A stretch of DNA of 64,000 nt from Rhizomys pruinosus (GCA_009823505.1 VZQC01007982.1:5104714-5168713), one strand, 5' to 3'; positions 1 to 10,862 are shown, numbered from the stretch's first letter. Numbers and translations: made by a program. The notes: generated by a model not told the origin, from the letters alone.

Positions 1-124
1 AGAGGCAGAGGCAGGAGGATCTCTGTGAGTTCAAGGCCAGCCTGGTCAACAGAGTGAGCTCCAGGCCAGCTGGGACTAAAGGGAGACCCTGTCTCAAAAA
101 TACCAAAAAAAAAAAAAAAAAAAA
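1..124 (+). mobile_element. B1 SINE, 5'-truncated by window edge
   Basis: The sequence enters B1 at the 'gaggcagaggcaggaggat' segment, continues through the 'ggccagcctggt' and 'gggagaccctgtctc' blocks and ends in an A tail (104-124). A noisier version of the same insertion recurs at 6627-6820. Confidence 0.9.
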
Positions 125-144
125 GAACTGAGAAAATGTCTCCC

Positions 145-242
145 AGACATGGCCACAGGCCAGTAGAGGAAATTCATTAACTGAGGTTCCCTCTTCCCAG
201 ACATCTCTAGTTTGTCAAGTTGACAAAAACTAATTAGCATGC
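145..242 (-). repeat. fragment of a rodent LTR family
   Basis: Carries the 'ggttccctc...tgtcaagttgacaaa' end that is also seen, complete, in the LTRs at 1823-2258, 3588-4018, 40911-41511 and 53035-53391. The family starts TGTGCTGG on its own sense strand; here that end lies to the right, so it is minus-oriented. Family name not assigned. Confidence 0.6.
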
Positions 243-976
243 CAAGAATGAAAGGAGATTGGAAAACATACATTAAAAAAAAAATAACAGAATCGACAGA
301 TATCAGAAATAAACCTACAAGACTTCCCAATATTGGAGCCATCAAGTACATATTTTGAAACCTTCACATTTTAATGACTGTACTTAGCATATCCAAAATA
401 CAAAATAAAATTGGCAATTTCACAAAAAATGGAGATAATAAAGTATAAGTGGAAATTATAAAACCTGGGGGCAGAGAATAGTAACTGAAATTAATGCCCA
501 ATTAAATACACCTGAAGATAGAATTATTAGACAGGAAAATTAATAAGAAAATAGAAATTGTAGACATGTCAAGGTACTGTGAAAGGAAGGATACTTAAAG
601 CTGTTAGTGAGAAGCTCTACAGTGTTGTCGAATCTTGAAAGGAGATACAAGAAAATGAAACAGAAGCCATATTTTCAGGGATAAAGGAGAAAATGTTCTA
701 ACCCTGATAGAAGTCATCAAACTCTAGATTAAACACGTCTTAAAAACCAGGTTAGACGCACATTTGTATTGATAACATACTACACTAAGAAGAAAGATTT
801 TTTTTTAAACTCTTAAAGAACAATCAGAGGGGGGAAAAAAGATTATTTTCCAAGGTGTAACAGCTGGGTTGACATCAGCTTTGCAAAAGAAGTCATGAAA
901 GAAAATCTTTAATTTGGTAAAAATTGTTGCTAACCCAAAGTTTTGTGCCCAGTGAAATATTCTTCGAAATGGAGAT
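243..976 (+). mobile_element. ancient L1, ORF1 3' region (copy 1)
   Basis: A/T-rich plus-strand sequence that reads like old mammalian L1 ORF1. Near its end is a recognisable degraded version of the L1 stretch 'ttttgtgcccagtgaaatattcttc'-like text (around 935-965) that closes ORF1 in L1M elements. No frame is open. The same segment recurs almost unchanged at 6946-7691, where the element continues to about 11.6 kb. Confidence 0.6.
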
Positions 977-1375
977 TGTGATGGTTAATCCTGGGTGTGA
1001 ACTTGACTGGATTGGGGATGAACAAATATGTGAAAGAGATCTTCAGACTGGATTATCTCAAACCGGATGACCCACCCTAAATGTGGGTGTTACCTTCTGA
1101 AGGCAGCCACTGTAAAAGGCCATGGCAGACAGAGCTGGTCCCTTTTTACTGCGGTTTGCCTTCTCTCTTACTGGTGAGTTTGTCTTGCTGCTGTGATCAA
1201 CTCTTTGGGTTCCAGCGTAGACTGAGACAGCCAGATCTCCCGGCCTTCAGCACCGGATTGGGACTACTGAGACACCTAGCCTCGTGGACTGAGCAACTGC
1301 CTGGATTCTCAGCCTCTCCAGAGTGGCACGGCTATTGTTGGACTCCTTGGACTCTATCCCATTTTATATATAATT
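977..1375 (+). mobile_element. ERVL/MLT2-like LTR, 3' part missing (copy 1)
   Basis: Begins TGTGATGGTTAATCC and includes the 'gacccaccct(a)aatgtggg' block typical of this LTR class, then stops abruptly in 'cccattttatata'. The second copy (7692-8281) continues through a (TA)n/(GA)n tract to a proper '...gactaataca' end, so copy 1 has lost the distal part. Open frames across it (for example 1081-1377) are incidental. Confidence 0.6.
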
Positions 1376-1570
1376 AAAAAAAAGATAGTAAATACATAGC
1401 TTTGAACCTAATTGGGAAAGGGAATGGAATGACAGATAATGCCACAGTACTAGGCAGTTCTAGCCAAGGCCACACCAAAGAAGTGTGAAGTAAATGGTGT
1501 AAAGTTTAGAAACAATTAATGCATTTGATGAACCTATGAGATATGGAATCAGTATATAAAATACATTGAA
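1376..1570 (+). mobile_element. ancient L1, ORF2 fragment (copy 1)
   Basis: 'agtaaatacatagctttgaa' through 'atacattgaa' is near-identical to 9343-9530. It includes an L1 ORF2-like 'cagtactaggcagttctagcc' motif. In copy 1 it follows the truncated LTR directly, whereas in copy 2 about 1.2 kb intervenes. Confidence 0.5.
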
Positions 1571-1656
1571 CAAGAGTAATGACGGGGACGCAAGGAAGCA
1601 GCACGGTGTCGTGGACGCCCCAGGCGCACATGGCGCCGCAGGGCGGGGCTGGAGTT
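1571..1656. other. GC- and CpG-rich insert of unknown origin
   Basis: About 86 bp with roughly nine CpG dinucleotides, set in A/T-rich old L1. The paralogous position at about 9531 lacks it. It lies just upstream of the ambiguous base at 1689. It resembles no repeat I recognise; it could be a promoter/exon fragment or an assembly chimera. Confidence 0.45.
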
Positions 1657-1689
1657 TTTCATTTAGCAAAAGGTAGTAATTTACACTCN

Positions 1690-1822
1690 AAAGAGGAATG
1701 CCTTATATTTGGCCATCAGGGAAATGTAAATATTGGTATTGGTACAAAAAAAGCCACGTGTAGAAACCAATAAATGGAGGGTCTCTGAAAAATAGTCACT
1801 ACCGAAAATGACCTAACTAATA
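1690..1822 (+). mobile_element. L1 ORF2 fragment left of LTR insertion (tentative)
   Basis: Contains 'ccatcagggaaatgtaaat', a phrase of rodent L1 ORF2 near its 3' end. L1 sequence resumes to the right of the LTR element at 4019, which suggests the LTR element inserted into this L1. Sequence quality looks poor. Confidence 0.4.
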
Positions 1823-4018
1823 TGTCGTAGTTGTCCCTCCATTTTCTGTGACAAAAACACTCTGACCAACACCAACTTGGGGAGGAAAGGGGTTTATTTA
1901 GCTTATATCTTCTGGGTCATAGTTCATTTCTGAGGGAGCCCAAGGTAGATATTCGGGGCAGGAACCTGGAGGTTCCTGGAGGCAGGAGCTGAAAGGCAGG
2001 CCATGAAGGAATGCATGTTTCACTGGCTTGATGTTCACTGGCTTGCTCTCGACTGGCTTTTTGCTGCTCTGGGCTCATGCCACCAGCCCTGCCTTCTATA
2101 ACTGTCACTAACTGCCCTCAACAATCAAGACAATACAACCACACCACAGATGTGGGGCCCACAAGGCCAATCCAATGGAGCCAATTGCCCAACCGAGGCT
2201 CCCTCCCAAAACAACCCAGGTGTGTCAAGTTTTGAGAACCAAAGCTGATCCAGCACCAATTGAACCCCTTGTCAAACTTTGAAACACACAAACAACATCA
2301 CTTTTAAAAAAACCACACAACCTTGCCAGTTCTTATCCCCAAAATATGAATGTTTTAGACAATGATCACAACAACCCTAAGACAGTACAACCTCAAAAGC
2401 CCTACAGTTTCCTTAAAATGTCCCAAACACTTAAAATTTCACACAGTCCCCTATTAAAAGTCTCTGGCTTGAAACTTGTGGGCGCCTGTTAAAATCCAAA
2501 AATTCCAAAACAAGTTACTGGTCGTATTTCAAAGGGAAGAACAGGCACACTCAAACAAAACAACCTAAAGTCCCCAGCAGAGTAGCTCAAGGTTGGACAC
2601 TTGGGATTCACTCACTATCTTGTGGGCTCCAAAGGGTTTGGGAAGCTCCATTTCTCTGGTTCTGCCATCCACAATACACAGAGCTCAACTCAAAGGTCCG
2701 GGAAGTCTCCATTCCACACCTTATTCTGCTCTGGGTAGTCATTCACTGATCCTTGTATCTCCAAAAAGCTGGGGTCCCGACTGAAACTGAGGCAGCACCT
2801 TCCCCAATAGTCTCTTCTCCTTGATGACCCTCCTCCTGGGGGCAAAGGCCCTCAACTTCTCTCCATGACCCCTGCAATCTGGGGTCTCCACTGCAAATCG
2901 AGGTGCCAACTCCACCAATGGTCTTTCCGGACCTCTCACAGTGCCAAGCCTCGGCTGCCTCTGTGACCCCCCTCAAATTTCAACACGGAACCATATAGGA
3001 GACCCTTACCACGTTTTTACGAAGTTCCCGGCTTTTTTTGTCTGGGCTTCCAAGATGGAGGCTGCAGGCTCCCTGCTTGGGTCCCCACAGCTTTCTGTGT
3101 GCCCTGTGAGTGGTTGTCTGACCTTTGAATATATTCTCTCTCCCTACCTCCCCAGAAAATATTTTACCACAGTGATGCTGTCTCTTGTTACTTTACAGCT
3201 GATTTTTCAGACCCATCTAACCAGCATCAATAGTCCCAATACCACAAAAGTTTTCCACGTTCAGGTTTTTTCTGGTCTTTTTGTTACTTCCAGCTGATTC
3301 TCCACAGCCCCAGCTGACCAGCAACCACAGAGTATTATACAGTCCTGAAAATGATCTCTGCTCTCCTTGGAAACTAGAAACTTCAAAAGACAGGCCTCCA
3401 TCGTCTACAAAACCTTCAGCAAAACTGCTCCAAGCTGCACAGCAACAAAACAATCTTTAAGCATTCCAATGATCTTCCCAGCCAAAAGTTCCAAACGCTC
3501 CCACAATCTTCCCCAAAACACCAAGTCAGGTCCCACCTGTCAACAGCAATACCCCACTCTTGTCTGGTACCAATTTTTCCCTTTTCCTGTCGTAGTTTTG
3601 TCCTTCCATTGCTGGTGCAAAAAAACACTTCTGAACCACACCCAACTTTGGGGAGGAAGGGTTATTTTTCAGCCTTACATCTTCCCCCCAGGTCACAGAT
3701 CAATCACTTAGGGAGTTCAAGGCAAGAACTCAGGGCAAGAACATGGAAGCAGGAAGCGGGAAGCCAACAAGGGCCATGGAGGGAGTGGATGTCACTGGCT
3801 AGCTGCCTCTACTTACAGGGCTTGCGGCTCTGGCCTCAGCCCAGCCCCTGCCTTCTTTTTATAAAACTGTCCAACTGCTCCAACATCAGACACAATACAA
3901 AACCACAAAGAATGTGGCCACAGGCCCCCAATTCCAAAGTGGAGCCAATTTTGGCCCAATCGAGGCTCCCCCCCTCAACCCCAGGTGTGTCAAGTTGGCA
4001 CCAAAGCTATCCAGCACA
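1823..4018 (-). mobile_element. LTR element with two LTRs and non-coding interior, minus strand
   Basis: Two direct repeats of about 430 bp (1823-2258 and 3588-4018) flank about 1.3 kb. On the plus strand each begins TGTCGTAGTT and ends near CCAGCAC(C)A; on the minus strand they begin with the TGTGCTGGAT end of the LTR seen at 53035, which there carries a TATA-like 'ggtataag' and an AATAAA. The interior (about 2259-3587) is C/T-rich on the plus strand and has no gag/pol-like frame; short open frames over it are not conserved products. This looks like a non-autonomous rodent ERV-type element. No clean TSD was found, and many small indels between the LTRs may be sequencing noise. Confidence 0.55.
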
Positions 4019-4560
4019 CTATAGTAGCTTAGATACAGACCAGAAGCATTCAACGCAGCATTCTACAGAGATTACATATACCCTACTTATTGCTGCATTA
4101 TTCACAGAGAGCCAAGATAACGGGACCCAAGGCGAGACCTTCCATCAAAATATGAGGAAAGGGTTCCATAGACATGTTGGGGTGTAAACACCACAATGTA
4201 ATTTATTTCAGCTGGTAGAGAGGAGTGAAATGAAATTGGTTGTTTGGTGAGGAACACAACACCATGATCTTTGAGGGGTTCATCATGTTAAGCCAAAGCA
4301 AGGCAGACGCCAAGACTTTAGAAAAATAAATATGGCAATGTTTTTTTCCTTTCATGGAAGAGGGTAGTAGGAAATGTTTGGTGTGTCATGAAAGCAAAGG
4401 GGGAATATTTTGGGGCAAGGAAAGGGGACAAGGGGGGCAAAGGGGCCGAAAGAGAAGACAAGTGGGGGAGAAATAAAAAACTCAAATTACTAAAAACGTC
4501 AAATAAAGGAAACCCATTTTTCTTTTGTAGATACTAATCCGACCTTAATTTAAAAAAAAA
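4019..4560 (+). mobile_element. L1 ORF2 C-terminus and 3' UTR, degraded
   Basis: Order of motifs matches a rodent L1 3' end: 'ttattgctgcattattcaca', a 'gtaatttatttcagctg' block, 'catcatgttaag' and then a purine-rich 3' UTR around 4375-4475. No frame is open. It is the likely right-hand continuation of the L1 at 1690-1822. Confidence 0.6.
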
Positions 4561-5790
4561 AGAGAAGAAAGTAATATAGCTTAAAACAGAGACTTGGAAA
4601 GAAAGAAGAACAAGGAAGCCCTTGAAACAGTTGAAAACAGACAAAGGTAGAAAGTTGTTTCCATCTTACTTTGGTTTTTTTGGGGTAGGTTTTTTTTTTA
4701 TTGTTCCCTCGTAACAACAAGTTCTACTATCTCAAAGATTTGCATTCTCTCCTCCGGATCAAGCCCACCCTAAAATTCATTAATTCATTTAGTGTTCTGC
4801 TCCCTAAGCCCTTGGGCTAACAGTTGTTGTCTATAAGTGTATGCGGGGCATGGTGGTGTTTTCAGGTGTGGTTGAAGATAATAGGGACAGTTTTGCTTGT
4901 GATGATGGAGGCTGATTTGATTCTTAGTAGTTTTGAATGTGCACAATGTCCACTATCCAGCTCAGCTGGGTTTCCTTAGTAAAAGTTGAAAATGTGACAT
5001 GTGCCCCAACTATCACTGGGGTTCACAGTTTTTTGATGTTTAAGTTTGGGGTGTAAACCTATGAATTGGTCCTTACCTCTCTGTCATTATTTTTTCACTA
5101 ATTGGCCTTCTTTGATCTACGACTCCAGATGTACTTTTGCTCATGATCGTCCCTCACCACACCTACTAGGTTGAAATTCTACTTATGAAGATTGCCATTT
5201 TTTTTTCCTCCCCTCCTGTTGCTGTAGGGATAATAGTTTTTTTACCCTTACCTTAACAGTTCCCTTTAATGTCATTTATTGCCATTGTAAAGTGTAGGAC
5301 AGCTTCTTTTTTTTATTGTTTTATCTTGTTATTGAATGTGTATTTTGTGTATTTCACATACACAATTTTGATCAATCTTAATCACCTTTATAAACCCCTT
5401 CTCCAGCAACCCTCCCCTCAGCAGTCCTCACCCTCCCTCCAGCAATCCTTATACATGTCTGGTCATTTGTGTTTAAGAAGTAAAGGCCCCACGATAAAAA
5501 TTATCGATTTATAAAACAAATGTCAGTTGTTGCTATGGTGATGATGTTTGGGCAGGGATTGAGGAAGGGTTAAGGAAGGCATTTCAGCACTTCAACACTC
5601 TTTTTGAAACAAACAGGTAAATTTTTTTCAGGGAATTTTATCCCACAAATCATTTATCATCATGAGCCTTCACATCCATGAGTGGTTTATTAGATTTCCA
5701 CTTCCACCCATAGCAGGCTTGGCAATTTTGATAAATTCTCCTACCTAAGAAGAATTAGAACCTCTAAGATTTAGGAAAAAAATCTATTTT
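4561..5790. other. unassigned A/T-rich stretch
   Basis: No recognisable gene or full repeat. 5300-5470 resembles the antisense of a rodent L1 3' UTR (cf. 17106). Many homopolymer irregularities suggest low base accuracy. Confidence 0.4.
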
Positions 5791-5791
5791 T

Positions 5792-5960
5792 TCCACTGGG
5801 CCGTGGTGCCCCAAACCAAACCTTTAAGTTAAGCACTTGGAGGCAGAGGCAGGTGGATTCTTTGTGAGTTCAAGGGCCAGCTGGTCCACAGAGTGAATGT
5901 TCCAGGGATAACGCTGGGCTACAGGGAGACCTGTTTACTCTAAAGACGAAAGAAAAAAAA
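5792..5960 (+). mobile_element. B1 SINE, error-rich
   Basis: All B1 blocks are present in order (gggccgtggtg, gaggcagaggcaggtgg, gtgagttcaag, gggagacctgt), but with many single-base insertions, unlike the clean B1 copies elsewhere in the window. Confidence 0.75.
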
Positions 5961-6626
5961 TTAACTTTGGAAGTACCAGAGAACAACAGAAGTATGGAAA
6001 ATTATCTAGCCAAGAATTGGGGAAAGGCGATCCTGAGAGGTGAGTCAGGTGCCAGAGACCAGTTTTCTCCTTGGGCCTTTGCCAGTTAAGATAAGCTTGG
6101 TTGAAGGTTGAATTGACTCTGTTGACATTCCTGTGGAACTAAAACAGTAGCACTGAAGTCTGAGGTCCACCAAGAAGCAAAACCTAGTGATCCGGCCTTG
6201 GAGAAGTGGGGACGAGGAAGTATACAGGACTTCATAGGTTTTTCTTATAACGTAGGCAAAAACTCTTGTTCTTGAAAAGCACATCTCCCGTCCACTTTTC
6301 CAAACCAGAGGTTCTCCCAGAATTTTTATTCATCTTACACAACATGCAGTTTTTCATCAAGGGAAGCCAAGGGCAGGAACTCAAGGCAGGAAGATGGAGG
6401 TGGGAGCCCTGAGGCAACAGGGCATGGAGGAACCGATGCCTCACGGGCCTTTTTACTTCTTTTTTTGGCCAAATGCTCAGCTAATCTTTTCTTAGAAAGA
6501 ATCTTTCTTTAGACATCCCCAGATCCCCTGCCCTGCCCCCAGGGAAAAATGGCCACTACTGCTGCGCCCACAGGAGCCTGAGCTCTTCTTTCCCTGCCCA
6601 TCTATAAGAAACTGAGAAAAAATGGC
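5961..6626. other. unassigned stretch with an LTR scrap
   Basis: About 6355-6455 repeats the 'ggcaggaactcaaggcaggaagatggaggtgggagc' type text of the 1823/3588 LTR family (minus). The rest holds nothing I recognise. Confidence 0.4.
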
Positions 6627-6824
6627 CGAGCGTGTTGGGCACGGCCCCTTTAAATCCTAAGCACTTGGAGAGGCAAGAGGCAGGAGGATCTTTGTGAGTT
6701 CAGGCAGATCTCTGTGAGCATGAGTGCCAGTCTGGTTTACAGAGTTAGCTCTAGGCTAGCTGGGACCTAAAGGGAGACCCCTGTTCTCCCAAAAAATACC
6801 AAAAAAAAAAAAAAAAAAAAGAAC
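6627..6824 (+). mobile_element. B1 SINE (copy 2 of 1-124), error-rich
   Basis: Full-length B1 with an A tail, followed by the same downstream sequence as the B1 at the window start. It contains an apparent internal duplication ('gtgagttcaggcagatctctgtgag') and extra bases absent from copy 1. Confidence 0.75.
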
Positions 6825-6945
6825 TGAGAAAAATGTCCGCCCAGACATGCCACAGGACCAGTTAAAGGAAATTTCCTTAAATGAGGTTCCCTCTTTCCCA
6901 GACCTCTCTAGTTTTTGTTCAGTGTTTTGACAAAACTAATAGCGA

Positions 6946-7691
6946 TGCCAAGAATGAAAAAAGGAGATTTGAAAAACTAACATTAAAAAAAAAATAACAG
7001 AATCGACAGATATCAGAAATAAACCTACAAGACTTCCCAATATTGGAGCCATCAAGTACATATTTTGAAACCTTCACATTTTAATGACTGTACTTAGCAT
7101 ATCCAAAATACAAAATAAAATTGGCATTTCACAAAAAAATGGAATCATTCAAGATATAAGGTGGAATTAAAAACCTGGGGGCAGAGAATAGTAACTGAAA
7201 TTAATGCCCAATTAAATACACCTGAAGATAGAATTATTAGACAGGAAAATTAATAAGAAAATAGAAATTGTAGACATGTCAAGGTACTGTGAAAGGAAGG
7301 ATACTTAAAGCTGTTAGTGAGAAGCTCTACAGTGTTGTCGAATCTTGAAAGGAGATACAAGAAAATGAAACAGAAGCCATATTTTCAGGGATAAAGGAGA
7401 AAATGTTCTAACCCTGATAGAAGTCATCAAACTCTAGATTAAACACGTCTTAAAAACCAGGTTAGACGCACATTTGTATTGATAACATACTACGCTAAGA
7501 AGGAAAGATTTTTTTTTTTTAAACTCTTTAAGAACAATCAGAGGGGGGAAAAAAGATTATTTTCCAAGGTGTAACAGCTGGGTTGACATCAGCTTTGCAA
7601 AAGAAGTCATGAAAGAAAATCTTTAATTTGGTAAAAATTGTTGCTAACCCAAAGTTTTGTGCCCAGTGAAATATTCTTCGAAATGGAAGAT
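6946..7691 (+). mobile_element. ancient L1, ORF1 3' region (copy 2)
   Basis: Nearly base-identical to 243-976 over most of its length, with noise at the margins. Continues after LTR and SINE insertions through to about 11580, so this copy gives the more complete structure. Confidence 0.6.
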
Positions 7692-8281
7692 TGTGATGGT
7701 TAATCCTCGGGTGGAACTTGACGGATTGGGGATGAGACAAATATGAGAAGATGATCCTTCAAGACTGGATTAATCTCAAAACCGGGATGACCCACCCTAT
7801 ATGTGGTGTTTACCTTCTGAAGGCAGCCATATAAAAAGCCATGGCAGACAGAGCTGGTCCCTTATTTCCTTTGCGCGTTTGCCTCTCTCTACTGGTGAGA
7901 TTTGTCTTGCTGCTGTGATCAACCGCTTTTTGGGTCCAAGCGTTAGTACTGAGACCAGCCAGATCTCCCCGGCCCCGTTCAGCACCGGGTTGGACTACTG
8001 AGACACCAAGCCTCGTTGGAACTCGAGCAACTGCCTTGGATTTTCTCAGCCCTCCAGAAGGCACGGCTATTGTTTTGGACTCCTTGGGACTCTATCCCAT
8101 TTTATAATATATATATATATATATGATATATGATATATATATATATATATATTATAGAGAGAGAGAGAGAGAGAGAGAGAAGAGAGAGAGAGACAGGACA
8201 GAGAAGAGACGAGACAGAGAACAGAGGAGAGAATTTCATATTGCTTTGATTCTGTTTCCTTTAAGAACCCTGACTAATACA
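7692..8281 (+). mobile_element. ERVL/MLT2-like LTR with expanded microsatellite (copy 2)
   Basis: Starts TGTGATGGTTAATCC, ends '...ttaagaaccctgactaataca', the standard ends of this LTR class. It splits the ancient L1 at the ORF1/ORF2 boundary: L1 text resumes at 8282 with 'aagtgaactaaagatatattcccagac'-like sequence. The first 400 bp carry many small insertions relative to copy 1. Confidence 0.6.
8104..8232. repeat. (TA)n followed by (GA)n microsatellite
   Basis: About 50 bp of TA repeats then about 75 bp of GA repeats within the LTR. The other copy of this LTR breaks off at this position, so the tract is a plausible recombination or assembly breakpoint. Confidence 0.9.
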
Positions 8282-8475
8282 AAAGTGAACTAAAGATATA
8301 TTCCCAGACAAGAAAACGGAGCACCTGTCGTGGAGGACCTACATAAAAGGAAACAGAGAACTTTCTTTAGACAACAAAGGAAAAATGATCTAAAGTGGTA
8401 AAGATTGTAGAGATGCTGTTCCCCTGTGAAAAGCATGGAGAGGCAAGAGAACAGTAAATTACATTAGTGATAAAA
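8282..8475 (+). mobile_element. ancient L1, inter-ORF/ORF2 start fragment
   Basis: 'attcccagacaagaaaacgg' through 'acaacaaaggaaaaatgatc' matches the old L1 region just past ORF1. No open frame. Confidence 0.5.
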
Positions 8476-8805
8476 AAGAGGATGTGGTGTAACTTCCGGG
8501 CCAGAGAGAACTGGCTCAGTGTGTAAACGGACCGCCCCTTGAGATTGCCACCAGGCCCCTGGCCAGTTGAGTTTGGGTCCCGCAGAGCCCACATTCTGGG
8601 AAAGAAAAAAAAAATGATCCCTACAGGTTTGTCCCCTGACCTCCACAAGCAATGCTGTGGATGCAGGTGGTATGCTAACAGCCACCTGTTAACTCCAGTT
8701 CCAGGGATCAGACACCCACTTCTGGCCTTTGTGGGCAATGCACACAATGGACGCACTTATTTCATGCAGGCACAACACCATCACATAAAATAATAATAAA
8801 AATTA
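8476..8805 (+). mobile_element. B2/B3-type SINEs, nested or diverged
   Basis: Motifs 'agagaactggctcagtgtgtaaacgg', 'tcccctgacctccac' and a 3' 'cataaaataataataaaaatt' tail fit B3/B2. An inner poly-A (about 8600-8615) suggests two units. The open frames here are incidental. Confidence 0.6.
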
Positions 8806-9078
8806 AAAAAAATATTTTGACTATAATTGAAATATTTTTCTTTTAAAAAATAAGAATCCAATTAAAATATTTAATATATAACTTCTCATTTGGTTGGTAC
8901 TAACAGTTTATTAACCAAGTCCCATGAAGGACCTCCCTAAATAGAGATGCAATGTCCTAAGAATTCTTGTGTCTGAAGTCTATATAGAGGGCAAATGTAA
9001 TAACATTAGCTTATCAGACTGATAACTCAAGGACACTTATTTTGACCTCTAGGATATCACCAAAAAAAGATTAGTATG

Positions 9079-9343
9079 GGGCTGGAGAGATGTCCTAGGC
9101 GGTTTAAGAGCACCAACCGCTCTTACAGTGGACCCCGGGTTTGATCCCAGCACCCACAGGTGGCCCGAGAACCGTCTGAAACTCCAATTCCAGGAGAAAC
9201 TCCAGTTTCCAGGGGAATCCGACACCCCCTCTTCTGACCTCCGCGCATTGCACGAACAAAACGGGTGCACAAACCTTGCATGCCAGCAGTACATTCCTAC
9301 ACATACAGAAATAAATAAAAATAAATTAAAAAAAAGATTAGTA
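9079..9343 (+). mobile_element. B2 SINE with internal 17-bp duplication
   Basis: Starts GGGCTGGAGAGATG, has Pol III box-B-like 'gggtttgatccc', and ends in an A-rich tail. Flanked by a TSD 'aaaaaagattagta' (left about 9062-9075, right about 9330-9344). A 17-bp segment (9180-9196) is repeated at 9197-9215, as in the B2 at 26823. Confidence 0.85.
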
Positions 9344-9540
9344 AATACATAGCTTTGAACCTAATTGGGAAAGGGAATGGAATGACAGATAATGCCACAG
9401 TACTAGGCAGTTCTAGCCAAGGCCACACCAAAGAAGTGTGAAGTAAATGGTGTAAAGTTTAGAAACAATTAATGCATTTGATGAACCTATGAGATATGGA
9501 ATCAGTATATAAAATACATTGAATTTCAATAGAAAAGTAG
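9344..9540 (+). mobile_element. ancient L1, ORF2 fragment (copy 2)
   Basis: Same as 1376-1570, in its unbroken context. Continues in pieces at 10081-10620 and 10865-11580. Confidence 0.5.
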
Positions 9541-9860
9541 TAATTTACACTCATTTGATCAACTTGATTGAACAAACAACCTGTCACCCCCCACTGAATG
9601 GTGGGACTGTGGGGGTTTGGGCACAACAGTCTGTAGATTGGTTTTGCACGAAGGATGCTTATACTCATGGATTATCACTTATAGCTAAAAAATGAAAAAA
9701 AAACCTGAAAGTGCAGGACAGTTATGGCAGAATACATGATCTGGGATGGGGTGGGGGTGGGGGGGAAGGGAAAGGGAAATATGCCTGATCTGAATTGGAA
9801 AATGATGTAAGAAATGCACAAACCACCAATAAAAATTAAATTAAAAAAATAAAAATAAAA
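9541..9860 (+). mobile_element. 5'-truncated L1 3' end with G-rich tract
   Basis: 9700-9860 matches the layout of the L1 3' UTR at 39075-39210: 'tatggcagaa', a G-rich tract, 'ttggaaaatgatgtaagaaatgca', 'caataaaaatt' and an A-rich end. It is inserted in the older L1. Confidence 0.65.
9743..9776 (+). other. potential G-quadruplex in L1 3' UTR
   Basis: Six G runs of 3-7 bases separated by 1-3 bases. The same 3' UTR position in the L1 at 39115-39140 retains only shorter runs (ggg, ggg, gggg, ggggg). Confidence 0.6.
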
Positions 9861-9904
9861 TATATTTAAAATTAAAAAAATTTCTTTTTAAAAAATAATT
9901 TTTT

Positions 9905-10080
9905 GACCTGGGGCACGCCTTTAATCCCAGCAATGCCTCAGAGGCCAGAAGAGGCACTGGATTTCCTAGAACAAGTTACAGAAGATTGCTAACTGCCACC
10001 TGGGGGCTGGAAGCCAAACCTGGGTCCTCTGCAAGGGCAGCAAGTGCTCTTAACCTCTGAGCCATCTCTCTGGCCACTTA
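9905..10080 (-). mobile_element. B1 head fused to minus-strand B2/B3
   Basis: A short plus B1 head ('ggggcacgcctttaatcccagca') is followed by a minus B3/B2 ('ctgggtcctctgcaagggcagcaagtgctcttaacc...gccatctctctggcc'). Confidence 0.6.
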
Positions 10081-10620
10081 AAAATATTTTTCAGTAGAAT
10101 CTAAAGTAGTCAAGAATATATCTGATTAAAAGGTATATGATACCTCTAATAGAAAAATATTTTATTTAGAAAAATAGGAGAACTAAATAAATGAAGGACT
10201 AGATCACATTATGAATTGCAAGAACTGATAGTGTGTAAATGTCAGCTTTCTTCACAATCTATGGATTTAATGCAATCCAATCAAAAATCCTCACAACTCT
10301 TTGTAAAGATTGACAATTTCATGTTAATATTTGTATGATAGATGTATGAGTAGACTGAATAAGATCCCATAACAAATGAATGTGCGTGTGGAAATTAACT
10401 TACTGCTGGGCAGTAAGAAGATGAAGCTTTTTATACAACATTAACTAGATACAGACTAAGGTGTATAATACGTATATGCAAAAATCAAAACAACACTTAT
10501 AAAAGATAATGTAAGAGAATTTTATGACCATGACATGGTAAATAATTTATTAAATAGAAATACAAAAGTAGTAATTATAAAGGAAAAATTTTGTAATATT
10601 GAAATACATTAAAATTAAGA
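10081..10620 (+). mobile_element. ancient L1, ORF2 reverse-transcriptase/C-terminal region
   Basis: Contains 'ctatggatttaatgcaatccaatcaaaaatcc', the recognisable L1 'ttcaatgcaatcccaatcaaaat' region, and further right '(a)caaaaatcaaaacaac' text. No open frame. Confidence 0.65.
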
Positions 10621-10622
10621 AC

Positions 10623-10862
10623 TTCTGGGCTGGCTGCCAAGCCTGAAGACTCAAGTTCAATTCCTGGGACCTACGTGAGGGAAAGAAAGCCAACTCCCCA
10701 AAACTGTCCCTGACCTCCACATGCATACCTTGGAATCTCTCTGTCTCTCTGTCTCTGTCTCTCTGTCTCTGTCTCCGTCTCTCTCTCTCTCTATGTGTGT
10801 TCCCCTGTCCTCTCTCTCCTGCTTTCTCTCCCCCTCCCTCATTCACACACATAAAATAAATG
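10623..10862 (+). mobile_element. B3/B2 SINE with (TCTCTG)n tract
   Basis: 'caagttcaattcctgggac' box-B-like text, 'ctgtccctgacctccacatgcat', then a pyrimidine tract (10738-10815) and a 'cacacataaaataaatgaataaataaa' tail. Open frames on the minus strand here are low-complexity artefacts. Confidence 0.7.

Noticed and set aside
1823..4018. Possible intact endogenous retrovirus
   Set aside because: The interior is only about 1.3 kb and has no gag, pol or env-like frame.
8367..8756. 129-codon minus-strand open frame
   Set aside because: Overlaps B2/B3 SINE and old L1 sequence; SINE antisense frames are often open by chance.
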